64,000 nucleotides of DNA. Source: Chthoniobacteraceae bacterium (GTDB lineage Bacteria > Verrucomicrobiota > Verrucomicrobiia > Chthoniobacterales > Chthoniobacteraceae). Below the pieces are notes generated by a model. It ran no database searches and was not told the DNA's origin. It saw only the letters and a program-made list of their open reading frames with translations. The stretch lies in assembly GCA_028293625.1 (NCBI GenBank), contig JAQGOL010000035.1, positions 124,001 to 188,000 of the forward strand, in the 5' to 3' direction. Positions 1 through 7,472 of the stretch are shown in pieces. Each line of letters begins with the position of its first letter. The first letter of the stretch is position 1. The position numbers and the translations under genes are program-made.

Positions 1-223
1 GTGAGGCCGTTTCGGCCGGCGCGGGCTGGGAAAATCCCTGCGGGATGAGCAGGGCGAAATAGCCGACCAGAACGATGGTCACCAGCAAATCGGGGATGTC
101 GAATTCGGCCGTGCGCACCTTTCCACTGCTTTCGTGGATGCGCCGCAACAGGTTTTGATAGACTCCCAATGAGACCGCTGAAATCGCGGCAAGGATGACA
201 AGGATATAAAAATCCGGTTCCAT
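1..223 (-). CDS. Integral membrane protein, N-terminal part only
   Basis: The gene runs off the left edge, so only about 74 N-terminal residues are visible, starting MEPDFYILVILAAISAVSLG. A first hydrophobic segment covers roughly residues 4-22, then a short charged stretch, then a second hydrophobic segment around residues 47-62 (LLVTIVLVGYFALLI). This layout would suit the N-terminus of a CPBP-type intramembrane protease, but the diagnostic motifs would lie outside the window, so that is only a guess. It lies on the same strand as sppA and just downstream of it. Confidence 0.6.
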   Translation of the reverse strand, partial: MEPDFYILVILAAISAVSLGVYQNLLRRIHESSGKVRTAEFDIPDLLVTIVLVGYFALLIPQGFSQPAPAETAS

Positions 224-248
224 GGTTCAGTGCGCCTTAAATAAAATA

Positions 249-275
249 CGCCCGTTTAAACGGATTCATTGGGCG
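249..275 (-). terminator. Possible intrinsic terminator after sppA
   Basis: Read on the minus strand, CGCCC and GGGCG arms flank a 17-base loop that holds the perfect palindrome CCGTTTAAACGG. They are followed by the T-rich TATTTTATTT. The hairpin overlaps the last codons of sppA, which is unusual for a terminator, so the call is weak. Confidence 0.3.
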
Positions 276-1285
276 TAAATGCTCGGCAAATAATAGAAGC
301 GCCCGGCTTCAAGTTTTGGCATGAGCGACTGGGTGAGATTGACTTCAATCTTCGCTTTTTCGGACTGGCCAAAGAGATTAAAAAGTTTGCCAAGCTTGAA
401 TCCGGATTCGTACCGGATGATCGCCGCGTCGGCAGCACCGCCGAGTTCCATCGCCTTGGCATACGCGTCCTCGACTTCACCGAGCTGGTTGATGAGCTTG
501 GCTTCCAGCGCATCCTTGCCTGAAACCACGCGTCCATCGGCAATCCCGCTCCGCAGCTGATCCTCCGGCAGGCCGCGTTCCCTGGCGACGATGCCGACAA
601 ATTTCCCGTAGGTTTGCATCACCAGGCCCTGGATATACTCCTTTTCCGCGTCAGTCGGCTCGCGTGAGCCGCTGAGCATATCCTTAAATTCGCCGCTCTT
701 GAAAGTGAACGTTTGCAGGCCCACTTTGCCAAAGAGCTGCTGGTAATTAAGGGTCTGCATGATGACTCCAATGCTGCCCGTGAAAGTCGTTTCATTGGCC
801 ATCAGCCATGAGCCGCCGCATGCGACGTAATAACCGCCGGAAGCCGCCACCGAGCCCATGTAGACGACGACCGGCTTTTTGGCGTCGTCGCGCACTCGCC
901 GAACCGCGTTGTAGATCATATCCGAGGCGGTCACTTCGCCGCCGGGCGAATCGACATAAAGGAGGACCGCCTTCACTTTGGGATCATCGGAGGCTTGTTT
1001 TAGTTGGATGCGGAGATCGTCGACCATGGTGACGCCGACCGATCCCGGCTCCATGCCGGTGATGATGCCGCGCAGATAGATCATGGCGATTTTTTGAGGA
1101 CTGTTGTTCCTGGCGGCGACTACCACTTCCTCGTCGAATTTGGGCGCCTGCTCAGCTGCGCCGCTCAATGAAGCGGCCGCCGCGCTCGCGCCCCGGGTGA
1201 GAACGAAGATGAGGTTTGCCAGCAAGCTCAGACAAAGCAGGCCGATCAGCACGGCTCCAAGACAGCCAAATCGTTTGTTCGCCAT
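266..1285 (-). CDS. sppA: Signal peptide peptidase SppA (family S49)
   Basis: A 339-residue membrane-anchored serine protease of the short SppA type, which clears cleaved signal peptides and other membrane peptides. Residues 10-30 form one transmembrane anchor, and the catalytic domain follows outside the cytoplasm. The nucleophile is Ser149 in GSVAASGGYY and the general base Lys196 in FKSGEFKD, the Ser/Lys dyad of this family. The SPGGEV and TGSIGV motifs are also present. The start chosen is the ATG before NKRFGCLG. An upstream in-frame start would add 13 residues that do not look like the family. The gene lies upstream of the partial membrane protein on the same strand. Confidence 0.93.
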   Translation of the reverse strand: MANKRFGCLGAVLIGLLCLSLLANLIFVLTRGASAAAASLSGAAEQAPKFDEEVVVAARNNSPQKIAMIYLRGIITGMEPGSVGVTMVDDLRIQLKQASDDPKVKAVLLYVDSPGGEVTASDMIYNAVRRVRDDAKKPVVVYMGSVAASGGYYVACGGSWLMANETTFTGSIGVIMQTLNYQQLFGKVGLQTFTFKSGEFKDMLSGSREPTDAEKEYIQGLVMQTYGKFVGIVARERGLPEDQLRSGIADGRVVSGKDALEAKLINQLGEVEDAYAKAMELGGAADAAIIRYESGFKLGKLFNLFGQSEKAKIEVNLTQSLMPKLEAGRFYYLPSIYAQ

Positions 1286-1414
1286 AATCTGCGTCACCGT
1301 GCCGGAAGCGAAGTCCGCGGGCAAGTGGGAAGGAAATAAGCCGGCATGCCCGGCCCGTATTTCTCACCCGCCGCTCGGGTTGTTGCCTGAGGGGGAGAAC
1401 ACATACGGTTAGCC

Positions 1415-2224
1415 ATGAGGGATCTCTCTGAAAAGAGCTTGGTGGTAATCGGCGGAGCGTCAGGTTTGGGGCTCTCCGCCGCACGTGTTTTTGTGGAGGA
1501 AGGGGCCAAAGTGGTTGTGGCGGGGCGGGTACGGGACGCCGTGGAACGTGCCTCGCGGCTGCTGGGGTCACAGGCGATCGCCATTTGCGCCGATCCGAGC
1601 GATCCGACCACGGCAACGCGCGCCGTGGCGCAGGCCGTCAATGCTTTTGGCAAGCTCGACGGCCTCTATCACGCAGTGGGAGCAACCGGCCGAAAAATGG
1701 GCGACGGACCGCTCCATGAGTTGAGCGATACCGCATGGAGGATTGTTCTGAACTGGAATCTGAACGCCGCGATGTATTCAAATCGTGCCGCGATTCGTCA
1801 ATTCCTTCACCAGCACACCGGAGGGAGTATTCTGAATCTCGGCTCAGTCTGTGGCCTGGCGGCGTCGCAAGGCCAGTTCATCACCCACGCTTATGCCGTT
1901 GCCGAATCGGCCGTGATCGGGTTGAGCAAATCCCTCGCCGCTTATTATGCGGACCGAAGCATCCGGGTAAATGTTCTGGCTCCGGGTTTTATCGAGCAAC
2001 CTGCTTCCGCGCGCGATTCCGGCCTATTGGAATCCGATGGAGAAGAGGCGACCCATTTTGTGCAAACAAAACAACCGCTTGATGGCGGGCGCTTCGGCAA
2101 ACCCGGCGATTACGACGCAGCCGCCGTCTATTTCATGAGCGACGGCTCGCGCTTCACGACTGCCCAGGTGCTTAGTGTCGACGGGGGCTGGAGCGTCAGC
2201 GAAGGCCAGTATGACACCGGTTAA
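1415..2224 (+). CDS. SDR-family oxidoreductase-like protein lacking the catalytic lysine
   Basis: A 269-residue Rossmann-fold protein of the short-chain dehydrogenase/reductase superfamily. The cofactor loop is GGASGLG at residues 13-19, and the active-site Ser144 is in NLGSVCG. The C-terminus has the usual VLAPGFI and LSVDGGW segments. The catalytic YxxxK motif reads Tyr160-Ala-Val-Ala-Glu164, so the lysine is replaced by glutamate (codon GAA at 1904-1906). The NNAG motif is also altered, to HAVG at 87-90. The family assignment is secure. Whether it works as a dehydrogenase is doubtful, and no substrate can be inferred. It is transcribed alone, divergent from sppA and convergent with the next operon. 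Confidence 0.85.
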   Translation: MRDLSEKSLVVIGGASGLGLSAARVFVEEGAKVVVAGRVRDAVERASRLLGSQAIAICADPSDPTTATRAVAQAVNAFGKLDGLYHAVGATGRKMGDGPLHELSDTAWRIVLNWNLNAAMYSNRAAIRQFLHQHTGGSILNLGSVCGLAASQGQFITHAYAVAESAVIGLSKSLAAYYADRSIRVNVLAPGFIEQPASARDSGLLESDGEEATHFVQTKQPLDGGRFGKPGDYDAAAVYFMSDGSRFTTAQVLSVDGGWSVSEGQYDTG

Positions 2225-2255
2225 AAAAGCGGCGCGGGCCGTGCGAACGAATTCT

Positions 2256-4970
2256 CTACGATTTCGGCGCCTCAACCGGGCCACTCGATGCGGATTTTTT
2301 TTCCGTTTTCCACCGGTTGTCGTAGTCGGCGCGTGCGCGTTCGGACTGCGCTTTAAGCGTCTGGAGTTCGGTGCCGGCTGCATCTGCTTCTTTTTCCGCC
2401 CTGGCTTTTGTTGCCTTGGCGGTTTGGACAATCTCGGGGGTTTGCTTGCGCAAAGCGGCGAGTTTTTGAGTGAGCGTGTCGGTCGATTTGTTTACTTCAA
2501 CCAATGCCTTTTCCGCGGCGGCCGCGACGGGAATAGCTGCCTTGGCGTCCGCTTGCGCTTTCTCAAGGGTCTCCTTCAATTTCGCGATCTCAGCTTTGGG
2601 TGCTTCAGCCTGAGGCTTAAGTTCAGTGACTTTTCCCTGGGCGGCGTCGATCGCGGCTTGCGTCTCGGCAAGCTCCGGTTTTTTGGCCTGTACTTTGGCG
2701 TCGGCTGCGGCGTATTCAGGGCTCCCGGCAGCAGCACCGGCGCGATTTTCGCGAAGCCTGGCAATTTCCAGGGTTTGTTGAGTGAGTTTTTTGGTCAGCT
2801 CAGCAGCCAGGGCGGTGGCTTTATCAAATGCTTCGGTAACCGCTTTTGTGCTGGTTTCCTTTTCAGTCAACGCAGCCTGGGTCGTGGCGACGGCTTGATT
2901 AGCTTGGGCGAGGGTTTGCTGTGCCGTGGTGAGCGCGGTTTCTTTCTCTTTGATCCGGGCAGGTGCCTCGGCCAGCGCTTTTTGAGTCGCTTCCATGTCG
3001 CTCTTTGCCTGATCGGCCGGCAAAAGCGCTTCCTTGGCTTCCGCAATCAGCGCGTCGTAGCGCGCCTGTTTTTCGATGAGCGTTTGCCGCGCGGTATGAA
3101 CGCTCATGTAAGCCTGGGCGCGCATCCATTTTTCCACCCCGGCTTTTGCGATCTGCACTTGTGCGGTCCCTTGGTCCAGCGCGGTTTTGGCTTTGGCCAA
3201 TCCTTCCTCGGCCGGCACCGGTTTTGACGCTGCAGCTGTGGCGATGACGGAACTTTTCTCCGCTTCCTCAATCGTTTTCTTCGAGTCGGAAAACTCTTTT
3301 TCGCTCTTTGCGATTTTCCCAATCTGCGCGTCGATTTTTTCCTGCGCCGCGGCGCGATCGGCTTCAGCTGCGGTTTCCCTAGCCTTTTGCAAATCAGGCA
3401 GTGCGCCTTTTTCTTCCGCAATCCGTTTTTCGATCTGCTGCGCGGTGAGCCGGGCAGTTTGCACGGCGATTTCGCCAGCTTTTTGTTTTTCCTGCGCCGC
3501 GGCTTTTTCAGTTTTTACCGCTTCTTCAGCGGCAGCAAATTGCTGTTGCAAAGTCATTATGGCGCTTTCCGCATCCGTAAGCCGCTTTTTGGCCGGTACC
3601 AGGCTTTCCTCAATGGGCGTGGGATTGGCGCTGAGTTCGCCGAGCGGTTTTCCATCCAGGCTTGAAACGCGAATATCGCCATTCCAATCGCCGGCGATGA
3701 CCCGGTCGCTGCTAAGGACAGCGCGCAAGGCGATCTCCCCGAAAGGCTGGCTTTGTCCAAGCAGCTTTCCCGTCTGATCCCAGACCTTGGCAATCTTGTC
3801 GCGCCCGCAGGAAACGATCCGGCCATCCGGGCTGAAATCGACGCAAGCCGTCCCGCCCGCATGCGCGTTCCAGCTGCGGATCTCTTTAGCTTCTTTTACG
3901 TCCCACAGTTTGACCGTGCCGTCCTCGCTGGCCGATGCGACGACTCCGTTCATAAATGCGAGACTGGTGACCATCACCTTGTGGCCCGGCAACACATTAT
4001 ATTCCTTGCCCGTGTTCCCTTCCCAGACCTGGATTCCACCGTTGCGATCGGCAGTGGCAAGAAACTGTCCATCCGGCGAGTAGGCGATCGCGGTGACCCA
4101 ATCGGTATGTTTTTTGATCGATTGGACTAGTTTGCCGTCTTTGGTGGAGTAAATCTTAACCAGCTTGTTCGGACCACCGAGTGTCACGAACTGCTGGTCC
4201 GGGCTTAAATCTGCGGCAAGCACCGAGTCAAATTCGTTCCCGATCGTGGCGATGCGTTCGCCTGTCTTGATATCCCAAAGAACGACTTTTCCTGATTTCC
4301 CGCCGATCCCGCCGCCAGTGAGCAGCACCTGTCCATTGCGACTGAAGCGGACCACGTTGGGGAAGCCTTCGGGAAACGGGAGCACTCCGAGCGGTTCCAG
4401 CGTCTCGGTATTATAAAGAACGATCTGTTTTTGTCCGCCAATTGCAACCAATGGTGCCCAGGGACTTGCCGCCAAGGCGGTCAGGGCATTTTTGCGAGTG
4501 ACTTTGACAAACGGTTCAAGCGGCAGATCCCCGGGCATCGGAGGGGGACCATCGGGCCGCTCGAGTGAGACGACGGCCACCTTGACGTTGTTGTTTGCCA
4601 CCGCCACCGCTTTGCCTGTCGCGCTTTCAAGCAACTGTCCGACAATCCATTTTTCAATGATGGCCAGCTCGGCATCGTTGAGTTTGTCGCCCTTTGGCGG
4701 CATTTTCGGATCTTCCGTCTGCTTAACACACTTATAAAGCAGGCTGTTAGCCGCGTTGCCCGATTCCAAGATTTTGCCGTTCTCGCTTCCCTGAAGCGTT
4801 GTCTGGTAGGTGGAAAGATCGAGGCCGGCCTTCTTTTTATCGGGATTGTGGCAGTTCAGGCAGGAGTTGCGAAAGATCGGCAACACCTGGTCGTTGAATG
4901 TGATCTTATCGGCAGCCGACGCCGTGAGCGCGACTGCAATCGAGGCGGAGAGAAACGCGAAGTTTTTCAA
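2256..4970 (-). CDS. Secreted cytochrome-c domain, WD40 and coiled-coil protein
   Basis: A 904-residue protein with a signal peptide (residues 1-20). It has a planctomycete-type cytochrome c domain with the haem motif CLNCH at 37-41 and a distal DPKMPPKG segment. WD40-like repeats run from about 150 to 445, recognisable by repeated VKLWD / IQVWE / AKVWD endings. From about 455 to the end it is a long Ala/Glu/Lys/Gln-rich coiled coil. It is last in a four-gene minus-strand operon, six bases after the DUF1549/DUF1553 gene. Cytochrome-WD40 fusions accompany DUF1549/DUF1553 proteins in planctomycetes and verrucomicrobia, and their biochemical role is not established. The long C-terminal coiled coil is the unusual part here. 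Location is probably periplasmic. Confidence 0.88.
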   Translation of the reverse strand: MKNFAFLSASIAVALTASAADKITFNDQVLPIFRNSCLNCHNPDKKKAGLDLSTYQTTLQGSENGKILESGNAANSLLYKCVKQTEDPKMPPKGDKLNDAELAIIEKWIVGQLLESATGKAVAVANNNVKVAVVSLERPDGPPPMPGDLPLEPFVKVTRKNALTALAASPWAPLVAIGGQKQIVLYNTETLEPLGVLPFPEGFPNVVRFSRNGQVLLTGGGIGGKSGKVVLWDIKTGERIATIGNEFDSVLAADLSPDQQFVTLGGPNKLVKIYSTKDGKLVQSIKKHTDWVTAIAYSPDGQFLATADRNGGIQVWEGNTGKEYNVLPGHKVMVTSLAFMNGVVASASEDGTVKLWDVKEAKEIRSWNAHAGGTACVDFSPDGRIVSCGRDKIAKVWDQTGKLLGQSQPFGEIALRAVLSSDRVIAGDWNGDIRVSSLDGKPLGELSANPTPIEESLVPAKKRLTDAESAIMTLQQQFAAAEEAVKTEKAAAQEKQKAGEIAVQTARLTAQQIEKRIAEEKGALPDLQKARETAAEADRAAAQEKIDAQIGKIAKSEKEFSDSKKTIEEAEKSSVIATAAASKPVPAEEGLAKAKTALDQGTAQVQIAKAGVEKWMRAQAYMSVHTARQTLIEKQARYDALIAEAKEALLPADQAKSDMEATQKALAEAPARIKEKETALTTAQQTLAQANQAVATTQAALTEKETSTKAVTEAFDKATALAAELTKKLTQQTLEIARLRENRAGAAAGSPEYAAADAKVQAKKPELAETQAAIDAAQGKVTELKPQAEAPKAEIAKLKETLEKAQADAKAAIPVAAAAEKALVEVNKSTDTLTQKLAALRKQTPEIVQTAKATKARAEKEADAAGTELQTLKAQSERARADYDNRWKTEKKSASSGPVEAPKS

Positions 4971-4976
4971 AGACGC

Positions 4977-7427
4977 TTAATGGTTGAAGATGAATTCCTT
5001 GGCGTTGAGCAAGGCCCAGAAGATGTCGGTAAACACGGCGGGTTGCTGCTCAGTCACACCCCAATTTGGCTCCAGATGGATCAGCTCCTCTTCCGTGGGG
5101 AATCGGCCAAAGCTGCGCAGGTAAAGTTCAGTGACCAGATCGCGCGGCGTTTTTTTGTCGTTGAGCAGCTTGGTAATGAGGCCGCCCTGGACGATCTTGT
5201 TTTCAATGGTATCGCCATTGATCAAATGGAGCGCCTGGCTGAGCGTTGGCCCCACTTCTTCCCGCGAACAAAGCGTCTCGCGTGTGGCACGGCCAAATGT
5301 GGTCAGGAAGTAGTTCGATGTTTTGCCATCGGCAATTTCCACGGCACGCGCTCCGGAAGGCAGTCCGCGGAATTTATTGCGCGTATCGGTGACTTGCGTG
5401 ATGCAATCGAACATCACCTCGGCGCGCATCCGGCGGATGGTAGCATGGGCAAAGTTGCGGCTGTCGAGTTCGTTCGATTCATTGGGCCGGGTGGTGAGCT
5501 GATAAGTGCGCGAATTACAGATGTCCCGCACGATGCGGCGCAGGTCATAGTTGTATTCGACAATCTTTTTGCCCAACGCTTCGAGAAGCTCTGGATTGGA
5601 CGCGGGATTGGAAATGCGCACGTCGTCTACCGGTTCCACGATTCCGCGGCCCATGTATTGCGCCCAGATCAGGTTGGCAATATGCCGGGGGAAATAGGGG
5701 TTCTCGGGCGAAGCGATCCAGTCGGCAAGCACTTTGCGGCGGTCTTTGTTTTTGGTATCGGGTGCTTCGCCGCCAAGGAACTTGGGTGGGACTACGGTGT
5801 CACCGATGGGATGCTTGGATTCTCCCGAACCGCTGTTGAAAAGGATCCGCTCCCGGGGATCCTCGCCCGCTTTGCGCCCGATCTGGGTGAAGAAAGCAAC
5901 AAACCCACGGTAATCAGCCATGGTCCAGCGATCAAACGGGTGGTTATGGCATTGCGAGCACTGGATGCGGATTCCGAAAAAGGCCTGCGCGGTATCCTCG
6001 GCCAGTTTTAGCGGATCCTGTTCAAGCTGGTAATAATTGGCGGCCGGATTTTCCAATGTACTGCCGCTGGCGCTCAGCAATTCGCGGGCGATTTCGTTGA
6101 TCGGAACATTTTTTCCAAGTTGCTCCCGCAGCCAGGTGTAATAGGTCAGCGTCGCCTTGTAGCTGCCGTTGTTTTGCTCCGTGCGGACCTGAAGCAATTC
6201 GCTCCATTTCATGGCCCACATGTCGACAAATTCGCTGCGTTGAAGCAGTTCATCAATCTTGCCGGCCCTTTTGGTGGAAGAAGGATCGGCTACGAACTGG
6301 CGCACCTGATCGGTTGAGGGAAGCGTGCCAGTGATATCGAGGAATGCGCGCCGCAAAAAGGTCTCATCGTTGCAGACTTCACTTGGGGTAATCCGCAGGT
6401 TGCGCAGTTTCTGGTCAACGAGGACGTCTACAAAATTGCGTTCCTCGACCGGAGGCCACTGGTATTCGAGCGCCTTTGGAATGACGATCACCTGCGAGCC
6501 GACTGTAAACGTGGCAAAACGCGCCATGACGAACGCCTCGCCGCGCTGGCCGGTGGTGATCGTGCCATCATTGGCCACCTTGGCGGACGATTCGTTGCTG
6601 GTCAGGAACAATGCCAGCGTGCTGACATCGCGATCGGTGCCGTCGGAATAAAAAGCGCGCACCGACATCTTAAAGTTCTGACCCGGGCTTTCGAGCAGGA
6701 GCTGTTTTGGCAGGATTTCAAGCCGGGTGACAGTTGCCACCGTCGGGGGATCGTTGGGAGCGCCCGCTTCCAGCCAGCGCTGGAATGTGTTGGCCAGTTC
6801 GCTTCCTTTTTCAAAAAGTTTGCCGCCGGTGTGCGGGGCTTCGCCGGTCGATTTGGTCAGCAGCATCGAATCCTCGGGGATCGCCAGGTTGATGCGGCGG
6901 CCGGAGAGCTCGCGAGTCAGGCGATAATGATCGCCTTCGGGATCAAAGCCCCAGAGCGAAAGCCGGAAGCCATCCTGGCCGCGTGCGGCGCCGTGGCAGC
7001 GATTGCACTCCGCCTTCATAAAGACAGGCATCACATCAAGGCGAAAGCTGATGGGCTGTTCAACCGTGGCCTCTTCCACCTTGACGGCTACTTCAGCCGT
7101 CTTCCCTTTCCACTCGATTTTCACCTGCGTATTGCCATCGGCAAGCGGCAACACAATCCCTTTTTCAATCTTCGCCTTGGAAGGATCAACAACGGTAAAC
7201 TTCGCTTCACCGGTCACATCGCGATGGACGCCGTTTGCTTCAGTCATCCGCACCACGAGCGACTGTTTGTCCCGGGAACTCTTAAGATTGACGTCCGCGG
7301 GAAAAACCTCGAAGTCGGTGTTAATCGCCGCGTGCCCGGTCCCGAGCATTGCGGCAAAAGCGGCAGTATGAGCGGCCGCGCGCAGCCGTGAGGAAAAGGT
7401 GGAAATGAACGGTGTGAAGGGGTTCAT
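4977..7427 (-). CDS. DUF1549/DUF1553 cytochrome-type secreted protein
   Basis: An 816-residue exported protein. An N-terminal hydrophobic segment (about 15-33) acts as signal. A beta-rich domain runs over 40-120, a planctomycete cytochrome c domain carries haem motif CNRCH at 141-145, and a Big_2-like Ig domain covers roughly 233-317. The DUF1549 and DUF1553 regions take up the rest. A second haem-type motif, CSQCHNHPFD, is at 490-499, and the DUF1553 core has ENPYFPRHIANLIWAQYMGRG. It sits between the PPC-domain gene (45 bases upstream) and the cytochrome-WD40 gene (6 bases downstream), and the whole set is likely one transcript. The family is common in planctomycetes and verrucomicrobia and is often linked to polysaccharide breakdown, but its exact activity is not known. 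Confidence 0.93.
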   Translation of the reverse strand: MNPFTPFISTFSSRLRAAAHTAAFAAMLGTGHAAINTDFEVFPADVNLKSSRDKQSLVVRMTEANGVHRDVTGEAKFTVVDPSKAKIEKGIVLPLADGNTQVKIEWKGKTAEVAVKVEEATVEQPISFRLDVMPVFMKAECNRCHGAARGQDGFRLSLWGFDPEGDHYRLTRELSGRRINLAIPEDSMLLTKSTGEAPHTGGKLFEKGSELANTFQRWLEAGAPNDPPTVATVTRLEILPKQLLLESPGQNFKMSVRAFYSDGTDRDVSTLALFLTSNESSAKVANDGTITTGQRGEAFVMARFATFTVGSQVIVIPKALEYQWPPVEERNFVDVLVDQKLRNLRITPSEVCNDETFLRRAFLDITGTLPSTDQVRQFVADPSSTKRAGKIDELLQRSEFVDMWAMKWSELLQVRTEQNNGSYKATLTYYTWLREQLGKNVPINEIARELLSASGSTLENPAANYYQLEQDPLKLAEDTAQAFFGIRIQCSQCHNHPFDRWTMADYRGFVAFFTQIGRKAGEDPRERILFNSGSGESKHPIGDTVVPPKFLGGEAPDTKNKDRRKVLADWIASPENPYFPRHIANLIWAQYMGRGIVEPVDDVRISNPASNPELLEALGKKIVEYNYDLRRIVRDICNSRTYQLTTRPNESNELDSRNFAHATIRRMRAEVMFDCITQVTDTRNKFRGLPSGARAVEIADGKTSNYFLTTFGRATRETLCSREEVGPTLSQALHLINGDTIENKIVQGGLITKLLNDKKTPRDLVTELYLRSFGRFPTEEELIHLEPNWGVTEQQPAVFTDIFWALLNAKEFIFNH

Positions 7428-7472
7428 GTCAGGAATGTAAAAAGCTGCAAACTGCGGGCTGAGAGGGATTGG

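Noticed and set aside
2175-3227. 350-codon plus-strand frame, rich in Phe and Gly
   Set aside because: It is the reverse reading of the Ala/Glu/Lys-rich coiled-coil tail, which explains the odd composition.
4848-6011. 387-codon plus-strand open frame opposite the DUF1549/DUF1553 gene
   Set aside because: Antisense to a protein with haem motifs and family domains; no domain or signal in the frame itself.
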